Shown: one piece after another, positions 25,545 through 37,905 of the stretch | How positions within the stretch are numbered: the first letter of the stretch is position 1 | How the letters are laid out: every line of letters begins with the position of its first letter | NCBI RefSeq assembly: GCF_964656455.1 | Contig: NC_135719.1 | Coordinates: 70,482,283 to 70,546,282, forward strand | DNA: 64,000 nucleotides | Direction: 5' to 3' | DNA from: Halichoerus grypus | Lineage: Eukaryota; Chordata; Mammalia; Carnivora; Phocidae | Position numbers and translations under genes: made by a program | Notes under the pieces: generated by a model | What the model was told of the DNA's origin: nothing | What the model saw: only the letters and a program-made list of their open reading frames with translations | Database searches by the model: none

Positions 25545-25573
25545 TGAGATTTCTTTTAAAGGCTTATTTATTT

Positions 25574-25779
25574 GTGGCACCTGGGTGGCTCAGATGGTTA
25601 AGTGTCTGCCTTCGGCTCAGGTCATGATCCCAGGGTCCTGGGATGGAGCTCCGCGTCAGGCTCCCTGCTCAGCGGTGAGTCTGCTTCTCCCTCTGCCTGC
25701 AGCTCCCCCTGCTTATACTCTCCCTCTCTCTCTGTCAAATAAAAAAATTAAAAATCTTTTAAAAAATAAATAAATAAAT
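25574..25779 (+). repeat. CAN-SINE nested in another SINE
   Basis: Plus orientation, inserted into the A/T tail of the element ending at 25962. The TSD aaaggcttatttattt lies on both sides (25558 and 25780). Confidence 0.92.
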
Positions 25780-25962
25780 AAAGGCTTATTTATTTATTTG
25801 AGAGAGAGAGAACACAGGGGGAGGGTCAGAAGGAGAGGGAGAGAAGCACATTTCCCCATGAGCACAGAGCCCCATTCAGGGCTCTATCTCCCGATCCTGA
25901 GATCATGACCTGAGCTGAAACCAAGAATCGATGCTTAACTGACTAAGCCACGCGGGTGCCCC
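25780..25962 (-). repeat. CAN-SINE, host of nested insertion
   Basis: Minus orientation. Ends gactaagccacgcgggtgcc. Its tail was duplicated by the plus-strand insertion immediately left. Confidence 0.87.
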
Positions 25963-26493
25963 TGAGATTTGTTTTTAAATGACAGTTGCAGGAGTTGGAG
26001 AAGATACAAGGAAATGGGCCTTGTCACAAACTCCTGGTAAAATCAGAGGCTGATTTACTGTGAGATATTACAGTTTAAGCTTCAGGACACCTCACTTTGG
26101 AAGGGCCTTTTTTGCATAGATGGCATGGAACACTGCTTCAGCCTGGGGGAACTCCTCGGCCTTGGAAGAGGTGGTCCTGGGGCTGTTCTTCAACCTCCAG
26201 TGAAGTGCCCTTGGCCTTCATCCAGTGTTCAGATCCCATTGTTAACCCCCAGGAGAGTTCTGAACAAGACACTGTTTACCTTGACCTGGGCTTCAGAGCC
26301 AACAAGCCCTCCAGGAACTGGCATGGTGGCTGGCACCAGAACAGTAAGGCCCTGGCTGGCTGGACCATGGGAAACCATGTTTACTGAGATCAGTGAGCGA
26401 TGCCTCGCCCAAGCAGGCATCTCTGAGGAAGTTACAGAGGTAGCAATGGGACACTTCCCAAAATGATCAATAAAAGTATATTAAACACTTTCA

Positions 26494-26590
26494 GGGCGCC
26501 TGGCTGGCTCAGTCGGAGGAGCCTAGTGCCTCTAGTGGATTTCAGGGTCCTGAGTTCAAGCCCGATGCTGGTGTAGAGATTACTTAATCT
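26494..26590 (+). repeat. CAN-SINE, short subtype
   Basis: Head gggcgcctggctggctcagt, end gtagagattacttaatct. Confidence 0.8.
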
Positions 26591-26850
26591 AGAAGAAGAC
26601 ATTTTCTTTCTATTTTTTCTATAGAAGGTGCAATTGCAATATCATTATTGCTTGAAAAAGCCATCAAAGACTATGCAGCCCTCCATACCCACTAGAATGA
26701 CTATAATTAAAAGGACCAATAATAACAAGAATTGATGAAGATGTGGAGAAATCAGAATCATTCATTGCAGAAGGTAACAAACATAAAATGCTGCAGGTGC
26801 CTTGGAAAACAGTTCAGCAGTTCCTGGAAAAGTTCAACATAGAGTTACTG

Positions 26851-27320
26851 GGATGGTTAGTTTTATGTATCAATTTGACTGGGCCACAGGGTACCCAGAC
26901 ATTTGGTTAAACATTGTTCTGGGTGTTTCTGTGAGGGTGTTTTTGGATGAGCTGAGCGTTTAAGTCAATAGACTAAGGAAAGCAGACTGCCCTCATTCAA
27001 TGAGGTGGTAGGTGGGCCTCATTCAATCAATTGCAAGCCTGAATAGAACAGGAAGTCTCACCCTCCCTCCAGTAAGAGAGAATTAGTCCTGATTGAGTGC
27101 CTTTGGACTGGAATGTTGGCTTTCTCCTGCCTCAGACTGGAACTGAAACATTAACTCTTCCTGCCAGCTCTCGGGCCTAACTGTACCATTGGCTCTCCTG
27201 GGTCCCCAGCTTGCTGGCTCATCCTGCAGATCTTGGGACTTGTCAGCTTTCATAATCACATGAGCCAATTATGCTAGCTCTATCTTATCTATCTGTATGT
27301 TAATCAATGAGATAGATAGG

Positions 27321-27373
<53 letters not shown>

Positions 27374-27414
27374 CTATTGGTTCTTTATCTCTAGAGAGCC
27401 CTGACTAATAATGT
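26851..27414 (+). mobile_element. Ancient LTR-like interspersed repeat
   Basis: Runs from tggttagttttatgtatcaa to agagccctgactaata. This text recurs across mammalian genomes and resembles an old retroviral-type LTR. I cannot assign the family with certainty. It is inserted in the L1 and carries a GATA microsatellite near its right end. Confidence 0.55.
27309..27373. repeat. (GATA)n/(GACA)n microsatellite
   Basis: About 12 gata units followed by about 5 gaca units; the switch of motif is clear. Likely polymorphic. Confidence 0.95.
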
Positions 27415-27533
27415 GACCTGGGAATTCCATTCCTCCATATAAACCCAAGAAAATGAAACACATTCACACAAAACCTGTACACAAAGGTTCACAGCAGCAT
27501 TATTCATAATAGTCAAAAAGTAGAAACAACTCA

Positions 27534-27706
27534 GGGCGCCTGGGTGGTTCATTCCCTTAAGCGCCTGCCTTCAGCTCAGGCTGGGATCAAGTCCCACATC
27601 AGGCTCTCTGTTCAGCGGGGAGCCTGCTTCTCCCTCTCCCTCTGCCCCTCACCCCCGCCTGTGCTCTCTTTCTGTCAAATAAATAAATAAAATCTTTAAA
27701 AAAAAG
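27534..27706 (+). repeat. CAN-SINE inside an L1 3' end
   Basis: 18-bp TSD aaaagtagaaacaactca at 27516-27533 and 27707-27724. The insertion splits the L1 sequence. Confidence 0.95.
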
Positions 27707-28340
27707 AAAAGTAGAAACAACTCAAATGTCCATCAACTGATGAATGGATAAATACAATGTGTTGTCCATACAGTGCATTATTACCCAGCAATAAAAAGGA
27801 CTGAAGTACTGACATGTGCTACAATGTGGATGAAGCTTGAAAATGTTAAGTAAAAGAACCCAAATACCAAAGATCATGTATTATATAATTATGAAATGTC
27901 CAGAATGGGCAAATCCATAGAGACAGAGGTAGATTCAGTGGTTGCCTAGGGCTGGGGGCATTGGGTGGTAACAGGTTAGGGATGTGAGGCTTCTTTTTGG
28001 GTTAATGAAAGAGTTCCAGAGTTGACTGTGGTGGTAGTTGTATACCTCTGTGAGCCACTAAATTATACATTTTAAAGGGTGAACTATGTGGTATGTGGAT
28101 TACATTTCAATAAAGCTGTTGGGTGGGGGAGAATGATACAGCCAAAAATGTAGGCGGAAAGTGTTAGTTTGAACAACATGAAATTGTTTGTTAACCATAT
28201 GTGACTTTTTTACCTAAAAATGTGGCAGTTTCATGTTTCAAGCTATTGATAATTTAAAATGTTATTTTATAATTTTTGAGTTATTTTTCAGCTTTTTAAA
28301 TTCTAAATGTTTGCTTTTGAACTTAATTTTGTATTCTTTT

Positions 28341-28548
28341 AAAAAAAAAGATTTATTTGAGAGAAAGAGTGTACACACATGTGCAAGCGGGGGTGGGGGC
28401 AGAGGGAGAGGGAGAGAGAGGATCCTTAAGCAGACTCCCCACTGAGCATGGAGCCCGATTTTGGGTGGGGGGGAGGCTGGATCCCACGACCCTGAGATCA
28501 TAACCCCAGCGGAAATCAAGGGTTGGGCTCAACCGACTGAGCCACCCC
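28341..28548 (-). repeat. CAN-SINE, diverged
   Basis: Minus orientation. TSD tgtattctttt at 28330-28340 and 28549-28559. Confidence 0.88.
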
Positions 28549-28765
28549 TGTATTCTTTTTTCTTAAAGATTAGGGTTTTCCCAAATTGCTTAAACTTTAG
28601 GCCTCACACACCCAGATCCCAGGAAAGGGAATGTAAAGTGATAGAGCCGTAACCTAGGACAGTTTGACCATATGTATCATGAATTTTAGAAATATCCACA
28701 CCCTCTGACCCAGCCACTCTACTTTTAGGGATCTGTTTTCAGGGGATAATCAAGTTTGCTGTAGG

Positions 28766-28920
28766 GCAGGTCTTCTCAGTTTTCATGCGCAGTCTCCTGA
28801 GTGGGGCTCTTCTTAAAATGCAGACTGCGATTCAGTAGGTGTGGGGAGGTCCCTAGATTTCCGCATTTCCAGTTAGTTCCGAACGATGTGGAGGCTGCTG
28901 GTTCACAGACCCCCCGGTCT
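28766..28920 (+). mobile_element. MER5-like hAT DNA-transposon fragment
   Basis: Contains cttaaaatgcagactgcgat and tcagtaggtgtggggagg, typical of MER5A remnants. Confidence 0.6.
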
Positions 28921-29344
28921 GAGTAGCCAGACTGCAGAGGACATTCTTTGGCTGTCTAGCCAGCATCTTCCCTTTCTGCATTTGTGCAAAAGCCACAGGG
29001 GTAGGCCTAACCCCCCCACACACACACCCTGCCCCAGTGACGTGGCATGGGTGGGCCAGAGCCCTGGCCCGAGGCAATCAGAGCCTAGTCTCCCTCCCTC
29101 CTGGCTATCTTGTCATACATTGGCCGGAGGGAAACAGGCCCTAAGCTCTCTTTCCCACACCCTCCATGGGTGCGAACTTGAAAGCTTGTTGCCCCAGGGG
29201 CTGAGGGTGAGGTGAGAAAAGAAGCCAAAGCCCTGATTGAGCCTTGCCTGAAACTCCCTTTTTAACTTTTGGGTTTTGCCAGTAAGTCCGATTTGGCTTA
29301 ACTAAGCCCACTAGAACTGGATTTTCTGTTGTATGCAATTAACT

Positions 29345-30060
29345 TAAGAGGTTCATAGCAGCATTATCAAACCTTGCAAAAGATTGGAAACAACCCAGAT
29401 AGAAACTATAGGATTGGTTATGTAAATTTTTATACATTGATATGATGGAATATTAGGTTAGCCATGTAGCATATTTTCAAGAGGAAAATCCTCACAATTT
29501 AGTCTTAGGTGAACAAGTAGGACACAAAGTAGTCAAGTGTGATCAGATGGGTCTTTTCACTTGCCTATGTATATAATGTAGGTTTTTTTAAAAAAATTAT
29601 TAATAAACTTTTTACTTTGGAGTGGTTTTAGGTTCCCAGAAAAGTTGCAGAGGTGGTGCCAAGAGCTCCTGTAACCCCCTCACTCAGTTTCCCCTGATGA
29701 TAATGTAGGTTTTTATTTATTTATTTAAAGATTTTATTCATCTATTTGACAGAGAGAGAGAGCACAAGCAGGGGGAGCAGCAGAGGGAGAGGGAGAAGCA
29801 GGCTCCCTGCTGAGCGAGGAGCCCCATGGGGCCCCGGGATCACAACCTGAGCTGAAGACAGATGCCCAACCACTGAGCCACCCAGGCGCCCCCTAATGTA
29901 GGTTTTTAATAGAGTAGTAAGAGGGCAGACTAGAAGGAAGGACAGTTTCCTGGATGGCAGAAATGTGAATCAATTTTAATGCTTTCTACCATTCTATATT
30001 TTCCAAACTTCCCACTATGATTATGTGTTATTTGATATATAATTATTAATAAAAGAAGTA
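29345..30060 (+). mobile_element. L1-like 3' fragment interrupted by a SINE
   Basis: Text such as catagcagcattatcaaacc, gattggaaacaacccag and aataaaagaagtaaatg indicates an old L1/HAL1-type 3' region. A minus-strand CAN-SINE splits it at 29716. Confidence 0.6.
29716..29892 (-). repeat. CAN-SINE
   Basis: Minus orientation. The TSD taatgtaggttttta at 29701 is repeated after the element. Confidence 0.93.
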
Positions 30061-30535
30061 AATGTTTCTTAGGGAAATTCAGGGAAAAAGCTCAAAAGCA
30101 AGAAGAATTACTTCCCAGAATAAAGCTTTCTTACAAGGCATCTCCGTTTCAATTTGGTTCATGTGATAAAGTAACATAGCACCCCCCACCCACACCCCCA
30201 CATACATACAGTAATGTTTTCAAGGGACTCTAGAGAAGCTGTACTTCAGGCAAAGGCATGGCCTGGCATTTCACATACCTTGAGGAGCTAGTTGAAGGCA
30301 GATATGCCCTTTTCCATGTCTCAAATTAGATTCCGAGCATTGACAGAGTCCCTACTTCTTGCAAGGCTGATGTTCTGGTTTACCTGGGCGTAGGGCCGGC
30401 TTTTCTTCTGGGTGGGAAAGGGAGCCCCCTGCTTGGCCCACCACCCAAATAAGTACCCTTAACTGTTCAGGGTTGCTTCCACCACTGCTTTATGCATGGG
30501 CCCCTTTTCTTTTTTTCAAATCTGCATTGTATTTT

Positions 30536-30740
30536 TTTTTTTATTTTTATTTTTTTAAGATTTTATTTATTTGACAGAGAGAGACACAGAGAGAGAGGGA
30601 ACACAAGCAGGGGGAGTGGGAGAGGGAGAAGCAGGCTTCCCGCAGAGCAGGGAGCCCGATGTGGGGCTCGATCCCAGGACCCTGGGATCATGACCTGAGC
30701 CGAAGGCAGTCGCTTAACGACTGAGCCACCCAGGCGCCCC
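30536..30740 (-). repeat. CAN-SINE, full length
   Basis: Minus orientation. TSD tgcattgtatttt at 30523-30535 and 30741-30753. Confidence 0.95.
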
Positions 30741-31784
30741 TGCATTGTATTTTATTATATATTTGATTTATTTACTTATGAATAAGTAATAAATTTATAT
30801 CATTCAAAATCAAAAACATAACAAAAGGGCATAAGAAGAAAAAGTCTCTCTCCCATTCCATCCCCTGGCCTCCAGTTCCCCTCCTGGGAGGCAAACTGTG
30901 TTGACAGTTTCTGGTGATTCCTTCCAGATATATTTCTATGCTTTTTAAAAGACATGATTGTATTCATACTATGTATCTAACTTTGTATGCTTTTTTTCCC
31001 TTTCTTAACATTAAATGGTAATGTTAAGAGAGTACTATAGAGAAAGTAACAGTAGTAAATAGTCTTACTAAATATTCATAACGACTGCAAATATGCCGTG
31101 GAAGGGGGCGTGAGCCATTCGGTTGTCCTACTGCTGGACAGCTAGAGTTTTCCCCCCCGAAAGCCCTCTGATTGTGTCCAAACGAAACTACCGCCTGGGT
31201 TCAGCCAGCAATTGCATTTGGTTTGGACACTGATCGGCCGTTGGCTCCCCTGGGACCCAGGGCTCTGGGGTGAGGAGGAGGCCCAGGGCCCAGCCCAGAG
31301 GGACGAGCGGGTGGTCCCTGGCCCTCAGGGGCTGGCTGTGTGGTCCTGGCCAGTAGGGGAGATATATTTAGCTGGGTCAGAGGCTGCTGGCTCTGTCATG
31401 ACCCAGGAGGACTGTGCTGTTGGTAAACAAGCCAGAATGGAGTGACTTCAGCCAGCCTGTCCTTCCTCCTTCCTCTCCCCGACTTGCTGGCAGGGCAGGG
31501 CCTGAGAGAGGTGGAGGAGGGCCTGACCAGGGAGCGGGCTCATACAGAGGGGCTCCTGCGAGGCACCCAGCAGTGACGCGGCCTGTCTCACTGCCCCAAG
31601 TTTGTTTCTGTCATTTCCCTGCTTGCTTTTCCTCACCCGCCCTCCCCAGCTTGGCACAGCCTGGGCAGCCCGGGAAGCTCTCCCTTCCTCTGCCTCCTCC
31701 CGCTTGTCCCTTTGTCTCTCCACCTGGTCAGCCTGACTTGACCTCAGTGCTCTGCGAGGCAGCAGAGTTTGTTTATGTAGTCAT

Positions 31785-32190
31785 TCATCCTAGTCAACTC
31801 ATTTATCTGTTTATTTGTCTAGCAACTCTTTTTTGAGGGCCTGAGATAAGCCAGGCTCTGTGCTGGGCACCAAGGTATAGCCATGAACAGGAAGGTGTCA
31901 GCCCCGGCCTTCATGGAGCTGGCACTCTAGTGCGGTTAGAGAATCCAGTACCTAATTAGGTGTTGCTGAAAAATAATAGTGTTAAATGGTAATAATAAGC
32001 AACATTCACCCAGTGCTTTAAAGTGTACAGTTTTTCACTGATAGCTCATCTAGTCCCAAGACTGTGAGAGGTAGCTATGATTATCAGTCTCCCTTTAAAG
32101 ATGAAGAAATTGCAACTCAGAGATATTAAATCACCTGGCCAGGGACTCAGAGGCTACTCACAGGGAAACTGGTTCTTGAACCCAGTCCCT
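31785..32190. repeat. Ancient L2/MIR-type repeats
   Basis: The first part (gggcctgagataagccagg, ctgtgctgggcaccaagg, ccttcatggagctggcactc) is of L2 type. The second (agatgaagaaattgcaactc, tcacctggccagggactc) is a MIR-type remnant. Boundaries are approximate. Confidence 0.6.
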
Positions 32191-32646
32191 CTGACCCCAA
32201 GCCCATGTCTCTCCTGAAAAAGGGGAGCCACTGGAACTGGATGGGAACTGGCAGCTCTTCATTTTCCATTTGCGAAGATGGAGCCAGAGAGAGGAAAGGT
32301 GCCTTGCCTAAGACACAGCTTAAAACAGACACTGGAACCTCTGGATCCCAGGTCAGTGCTCACTCTTTGCCTCTGAACAGCTGTTCGATGATCTCCTGAC
32401 TGGGCCCTGGCGGGTCTGTCTCCTTGCCTCCCCTGCACCCTTCCCCAGCTCACCCCCTCTGCTGCATAGACCCTCTTATGGGGAGACAGCCCAGAGTGTT
32501 CTCCCCAACCCCCATCTTCCCCTCACCTGTGCCTGCCTCTCCGAGGTTTTCATTTAACAAATGTAATATGAGCACCTACTGTGTGCAGGCTCTGCTGGGT
32601 GCTGGGGGCAGACAAGAAACACAGTGCTATCAAAGCTGCAGGACAG

Positions 32647-32781
32647 GGGCGCCTGGCTGGCTCAGTCGATAGAGCCTGTAACTCTTGATCTCAGGGTTGT
32701 GAGTTCGAGCCCCACGTTGGGTGTAGAGATTACTTAAAAATTTAAAAAATCTTAATAAATTAAAAATAAAAAATCTTTTTA
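32647..32781 (+). repeat. CAN-SINE, short subtype
   Basis: Inserted into an L2-like sequence with the repeat gctgcagga on both sides. Confidence 0.87.
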
Positions 32782-35700
32782 AAGGCTGCAGGAGAAAAGC
32801 CCAGGTATCAGAGACACACAATAGGGCCCCAAAGTCAGGCCCTGGCGGTCAGGGAGAGGAGGAGGGTCAGGGAAGGCTTCCCAGAGAAGGTGACATCTCA
32901 ACTGAGCCCTGAAGCTGCAGTCACAGATTAGCCAAGCCAGAGCTGGCAGGGCAGGGACTGCCGGGGTGAGGGCCTGGAGGACGCAGGACAGGGCAAGAAA
33001 GCCCCGCGCATGTCGCAGACGTGTGGCAGGCTTCTGTCAGGTCAGCTCCCGTCTGTTTGGCGTGTGTCATGCCTCACGGCTGCAGGTGGCCTATGAGCAG
33101 GAACTGGGTCTCCCTTCCTGTGGAAACCCCCATGGGCAAGGGCCTACTCCTGTGGACAGATGACTCAGACACCCCACGTAAGCAGCTTGTCATCAGCTTT
33201 TACCCCCGAGGACTCACCGTCCCTCCCAGCCAGAGCCACAGGCATGTCTGACACTCCCCACGTTCTGCACCCTCCTGACCTGGCACAAACGGGACTAGGC
33301 CCAGGAGGGGCTGTGCCAGGCTGGAGGCTTCGACTGCGGCGGGGAGAGCCACACGTGGATACATTACTGTCCCCATTCTCCCCGCCCCTCCCTCCCGTCA
33401 CCAATCCCCTCGGGCTATGCCTGGGAAGGCCAAGCTCCCCCGCCTGTGGGGACAGGGCGCAGCACCCCATGAGAGAAGCACAAACAGCCCTCTGGCTTAG
33501 TGCCCAGAGCACGAAGGAGGAGCAAGGGCAGAGATGTTGCCCCTTACTATGCATGCCAAAGAGTAGCCCTTCTCCTCGTGTGTGTTTAGGGCCTGGCCTC
33601 TCCCAGATAGACGAAGGGAGAGAGTAGCCAGCCCGGGGTGGCAGCCACCAGTGTGGGTCAGTACTGGCCCAGTCAGGTACGTGCTGGGGCTGCCCATGCC
33701 CGGCTGGTCTGCCCTTGTCCTTGTGAGTCCCTGTCCCACATTCCTGGGCTGTGCACATAAATATTCAGATTGCATATTAGCAAGGGGAGGCAGCTTGGCA
33801 CTTTCCCTTGGCTGACTGAGATTTTCACGTGGTCTTTCCCTCCAAAGGGACCTGTGACATTGCTTTCAGAAGAGTGTCTCGTTAAACTCCCTTCCCCTTA
33901 GGTTCCCCGAGCTCCTATGTGGCCCCAGAGCTGTGCTGTGGACTGGGATGCGCGCAGTTCCTGCCCTGGGGTGTGGGCGGGGGGGCTCACTTCAGTGAGG
34001 CAGACCTGCAAGCAGATCACACCAATACGACCTGTTAGGTGCAAAATAGGTGGGCGGCGGTGGGGGGGCGCTGACGAGGGGGCACCAGCCATCGGGGTCA
34101 GCAGCAGCTTCTGGAGACCTGATGCTGGCACTGAGCTCTGAAGGTTAGCAGAGGCCCAGGCGGAGTGGTCAGGCAAGGAAAGCAGCGGCAGCGAAGGCTT
34201 GGGAGCCAGCCGTTGCACGAGGTGGGGGCGGAGATGGGGCCCGCACTAAGGCTGCGGGGACATGAATGCTGAGGGCCAGAAAGCTGAGGTTTGTCAGTGC
34301 AGAGGGCTGTGGCCAGAGTTGCATTTGACATTATGGAAAATGAATATCCAGGGAGAAAACAGGAAGGTGGATCCGTTTGGACACATAACTGTGCAGGGAA
34401 GGAGGGCACACATTAGGGCAGTGGCAGTAGGGCGGACAGAGGAAGCCCTTAGATCCCAGAACGTGGGAAGGATGGAAGCTTGGGTCAAAGGGAAGCATCC
34501 ACTGGGCCCTACCGTACTGGTGGGCCAGTGGTCCAGGCAGGGGCAGGACCCAGAACAAAGCCAAGGAGGGACTGAAGCTCCAGGGGAAGGACCAGAGCGT
34601 GAGGGGTGGAAGTGCAGTGCTGGGTCCAGGACTCAGGAAGAGGGTGTGTGGGTGCTGACGGTGCCCTCTCCCTCTAGGAGGGGAAGGACCAGTGACCAGG
34701 GAGCAGCTCTGTGGCTGAGCCTTCAGGACATGTCAAGTTCTATCTCACACCCCAGGAAATGCCCAGGCTGAGGGTCTGAACCAGGAAGGGCAGGCCTGGT
34801 GGGGACTCTCCAAGGGCAAACCAGGAAAGGGCAGAAGAGAGTGGCCTCCCTGGGCCCTGGGCTAGGGGTGAGGGTCCAGGGATAGGATAAGCAGGGCAGA
34901 GGGAAGGCTGATCAGGGCTTTGGTCAACCCCTTCTTCTGACAGCCGTCCAGTAAAGCAGAACGGCTCAATCCCGGTTTCCACAGCCACCGTGCAATTTAC
35001 TGTCCAAACCTGATGCTTCTGAGAGTGAAAGTCATAATTATTCCAGGACGACGGGAGTGAAGTAGGCCGATCCTGGGCACAGTGGGATGTAGGGTCACCC
35101 CAGCCATGTAGCACAAGGCTGGTCCTACAGGGACACTCTCCCTGTGACTGTCACCTCCCCTAATCTAGCCCTGGCCATTGAAGCTGGGTTCACACCCTGG
35201 AGCACCCTAGCCCTCCTCAGAGCCAGGCCTGTGGAAAGCAGGGTCTCTCCCATTCCAGGTCCATCTCCCCACACCCTGTGCTTTTCGGATGACTGACATG
35301 GGTACCACACTGTCTTCAGGGAAATACCAGCCTTCAGAGGAACGTGGTCCTTCCTGGGGCCCAGTGGGGGACAGCCTGGAGAACCCCTAGGAGCCTGCCA
35401 CCCTAGAAGGGTGCAGAGTGGGGTTACCCACAACCCCCTGCACTGTCCATGCCCTCTACCTCGGCAAAACCGTGGGATCCCTAGTCTCCCCCCTCCCCTT
35501 TGCCCCCCAATTGAAATGGGCCGCCAGGAGGTGTCCCCACATTCCCCGGGTTTCTGGTTCTAGTTCACTCGTCCTCCCCAGCCCCTGCCTGAAACACTGC
35601 AACAGGCGCCCTCCAGGTCTCACAGCCTTCAAACTGTCTTCCTTGCCACAACACGTAAACCCAAGTCTGAACACAACACTCCAAGTAGACAAAACAAAAA

Positions 35701-36244
35701 GAACGAAAACAAAGACCCTCCGTGGGAGGCAAAACACATGAAAAAACAAAAACATCACTATAGAACTCCACTTCCCCACAAGATACAGTCTAACACTTCC
35801 TCTATGAACTGACTCCAACGTCGCTCTCAGCCTTGTCCCCAGCGCCGAGCTACTTACCAGCTCCTCTGTGTCCGTTCCCCCTTTGTCGGTGCCTCTGCCG
35901 GCTGGATTCCTGCGGCGTCTTTAAGGCCCTCCCAGACCTGACCACCTCTGCCCCAACCCCTGAGCTCCCCGGGGTGCCCTTAGCCCAGACCAGGTGTGAG
36001 GGCGCTTCTGTGTCTTCCGTCTCCCACAGGGGGAGGGTGGCCTACTGTAGACTCAATAAATAGCGGTTGAACCGGCTGATCCTTCCTACTCACTCCTGCT
36101 TCTCCAGAAGGGCGCCCTGAGGAATGGACAGGATGTTCTGAGTTCCCTGCTAACTCTGAAATCCCTTAACGCTGCAGCCTAGGGCTAGCCACTTAGCCAT
36201 CACTGTTTGAATCCCACCAACAAAAAAAAGAAAAAAAAAATTTT

Positions 36245-36735
36245 TTTTAAATGCTGCTATACCAGAAGTCCTAAGACATGGCCCAGAGACCCCTGGGGGT
36301 CTCCAAGACCCTCTCAGGGGGCCTGCGAGGTCAGAACTGTTTTCATAGTAAAACTAAGAGATTATTTGCCTTTTTGTTCTCATTTCTTCACAAGTGTACA
36401 GTGGAGTTTTCCAGAACTATATGATAGGTGAATTTGCAACAGAATGAACGCAGAAACAAATGAGAACCCAGCTGCTTTCATCAAGCTAGACTTTAAAAAC
36501 ATAAAACAATGCCATTCTTTTCATGAAATTTGCTTGTTTCGGAAAATAGAATCATTTTTCTTTAAAAATATGTTAATGTATAATGGATTTTTATTTTTAA
36601 TTTAGAACATTTTAAACTTCTCAATTTTAATCTACAATACACTAAATGTTGCCAGTTGTTATGGTCCGTGTAAATAACAACTGCTGGGGTCTTCAATTTT
36701 TAATCTGTAAAGGGGTCCTGAGACTCCTACAGCCT
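36245..36735. mobile_element. Ancient non-autonomous DNA transposon, probably hAT type
   Basis: Text gttttcatagtaaaactaag, gtgtacagtggagttttcc and aaaggggtcctgagactc matches a widely dispersed old hAT-like element. The left and right ends carry similar ggtcct/gagac words. Confidence 0.5.
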
Positions 36736-36739
36736 TCTC

Positions 36740-37905
36740 ACACCCTCGGTCACCCCTCTCTTCTCTCTCAGCAGCCAGCTTCTTGAGCGTGATCTCTTCC
36801 CCTCCTACAGGCTCCCCAGTTCTGACTTGTGGCTTCCGGCCAATCTTCCCGAAACTGCTCTCACTGCAGCCACAGAGGACCCCCTAGCATTCCATTCCTC
36901 TTCCATATTTCCTTGGCCATTCGGCAGCATGACCCTGGTTCTCCTCCTCCCTCTCCAGCTGCCTGTTCTCTCCAATTCTTGCTTCACTCAGGCCACCAGG
37001 GCTGGGGTGCCTCAGGGCTGGGCCTGGGCCCGGTTCCCTTTTCTCTCCACTTCCAAGGCTTTCAAATACTGTCTCCACGGGTATGGCCCCACATCTCTAA
37101 CTCCAGCCTTGTTTCTCTCCTGAATCGAAGACCCACATCCCCAGCTGCCCTCGAACATTCGTGCGGATGCCTCTGCCCCACCTGGTACCCCAGCTCACAC
37201 ACTCACACAGCGCCCCTCTACCCCTGCCCTTCCAACCCTACAACTGTACCAGCAGCCCTGGCCCTCTACCCCTCCCTCACTCTCCCCTCGGCCAGCCACG
37301 CCAACCCGGCCAGCCTTACGCCCTGAGCGCTCTCGGATCCATCCTCACGCGCATTCCCACCGCCACACCTCGGCTCAGGCCGCCTTCGTCCCTCCCCAGC
37401 CTGTGTCTGGCCTTCCGGCTCCAACCTGACACAGAAGCCAGGGTTCCTCTCAAGCAGTCTCTTCCCTGCTCAGAATCCACAGGAGGAAAGCCACTCCACG
37501 GCGCAGCACAGTTGAGCAGGCCCAGCCAGCGGGAGGTGGTCCTGTCCCCATGTCCAGTCCCGATTCCCACCCCCACGCCACTCCGTCCGCTCTGTCGCCT
37601 CTCGTCTGACCTCACTGCCCGCTCTGGCACAAGCTGTCCCCTCCTCAGGCTCAGGGCTCAGCCGCCTCCCTCCTTCCCTCAGAAAGCCTTCCCTGCCCGC
37701 CCCTCTCCGCGGAGTGCTCCCTCCTCCCGCCACAGCACACCGCATGCTGAACGGTCACTGTTCAAAGAAAGAAAAAAAGGAAAGTCACCGTTCGGAGTTT
37801 CTAGGCCGAGTTCCCTAAGGAGGGAGATTGCTTCACTGCTGTGTCCCCAGGGCCCAGGTCGGTGCCTGGCATACCGCAGTTTAGTCCATACTTCAATGAA
37901 TGGCT
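36740..37905 (+). mobile_element. L2 (LINE-2) 3' region, degraded
   Basis: Plus-orientation L2 signature: ctttcaaatactgtctcc, aagccttccctgcccg and tgctgtgtccccagggccc. The 272-codon open frame in this stretch is accidental and has no L2 domain. Confidence 0.6.

Larger units (their letters stand above)
26660..28125 (+). mobile_element. L1 (LINE-1) 3' end, interrupted
   Basis: Recognised from typical mammalian L1M 3'-end text such as cagcagcattattcataata, tgtccatcaactgatgaatg and ttcaataaagctgtt. Interrupted by an LTR-like element at 26851-27414 and a CAN-SINE at 27534. Not coding. Confidence 0.85.

Noticed and set aside
33165..33758. 197-codon minus-strand open frame in the spacer
   Set aside because: No domain, no conserved look and no splice or promoter context. 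Overlapping open frames in other registers suggest base composition.
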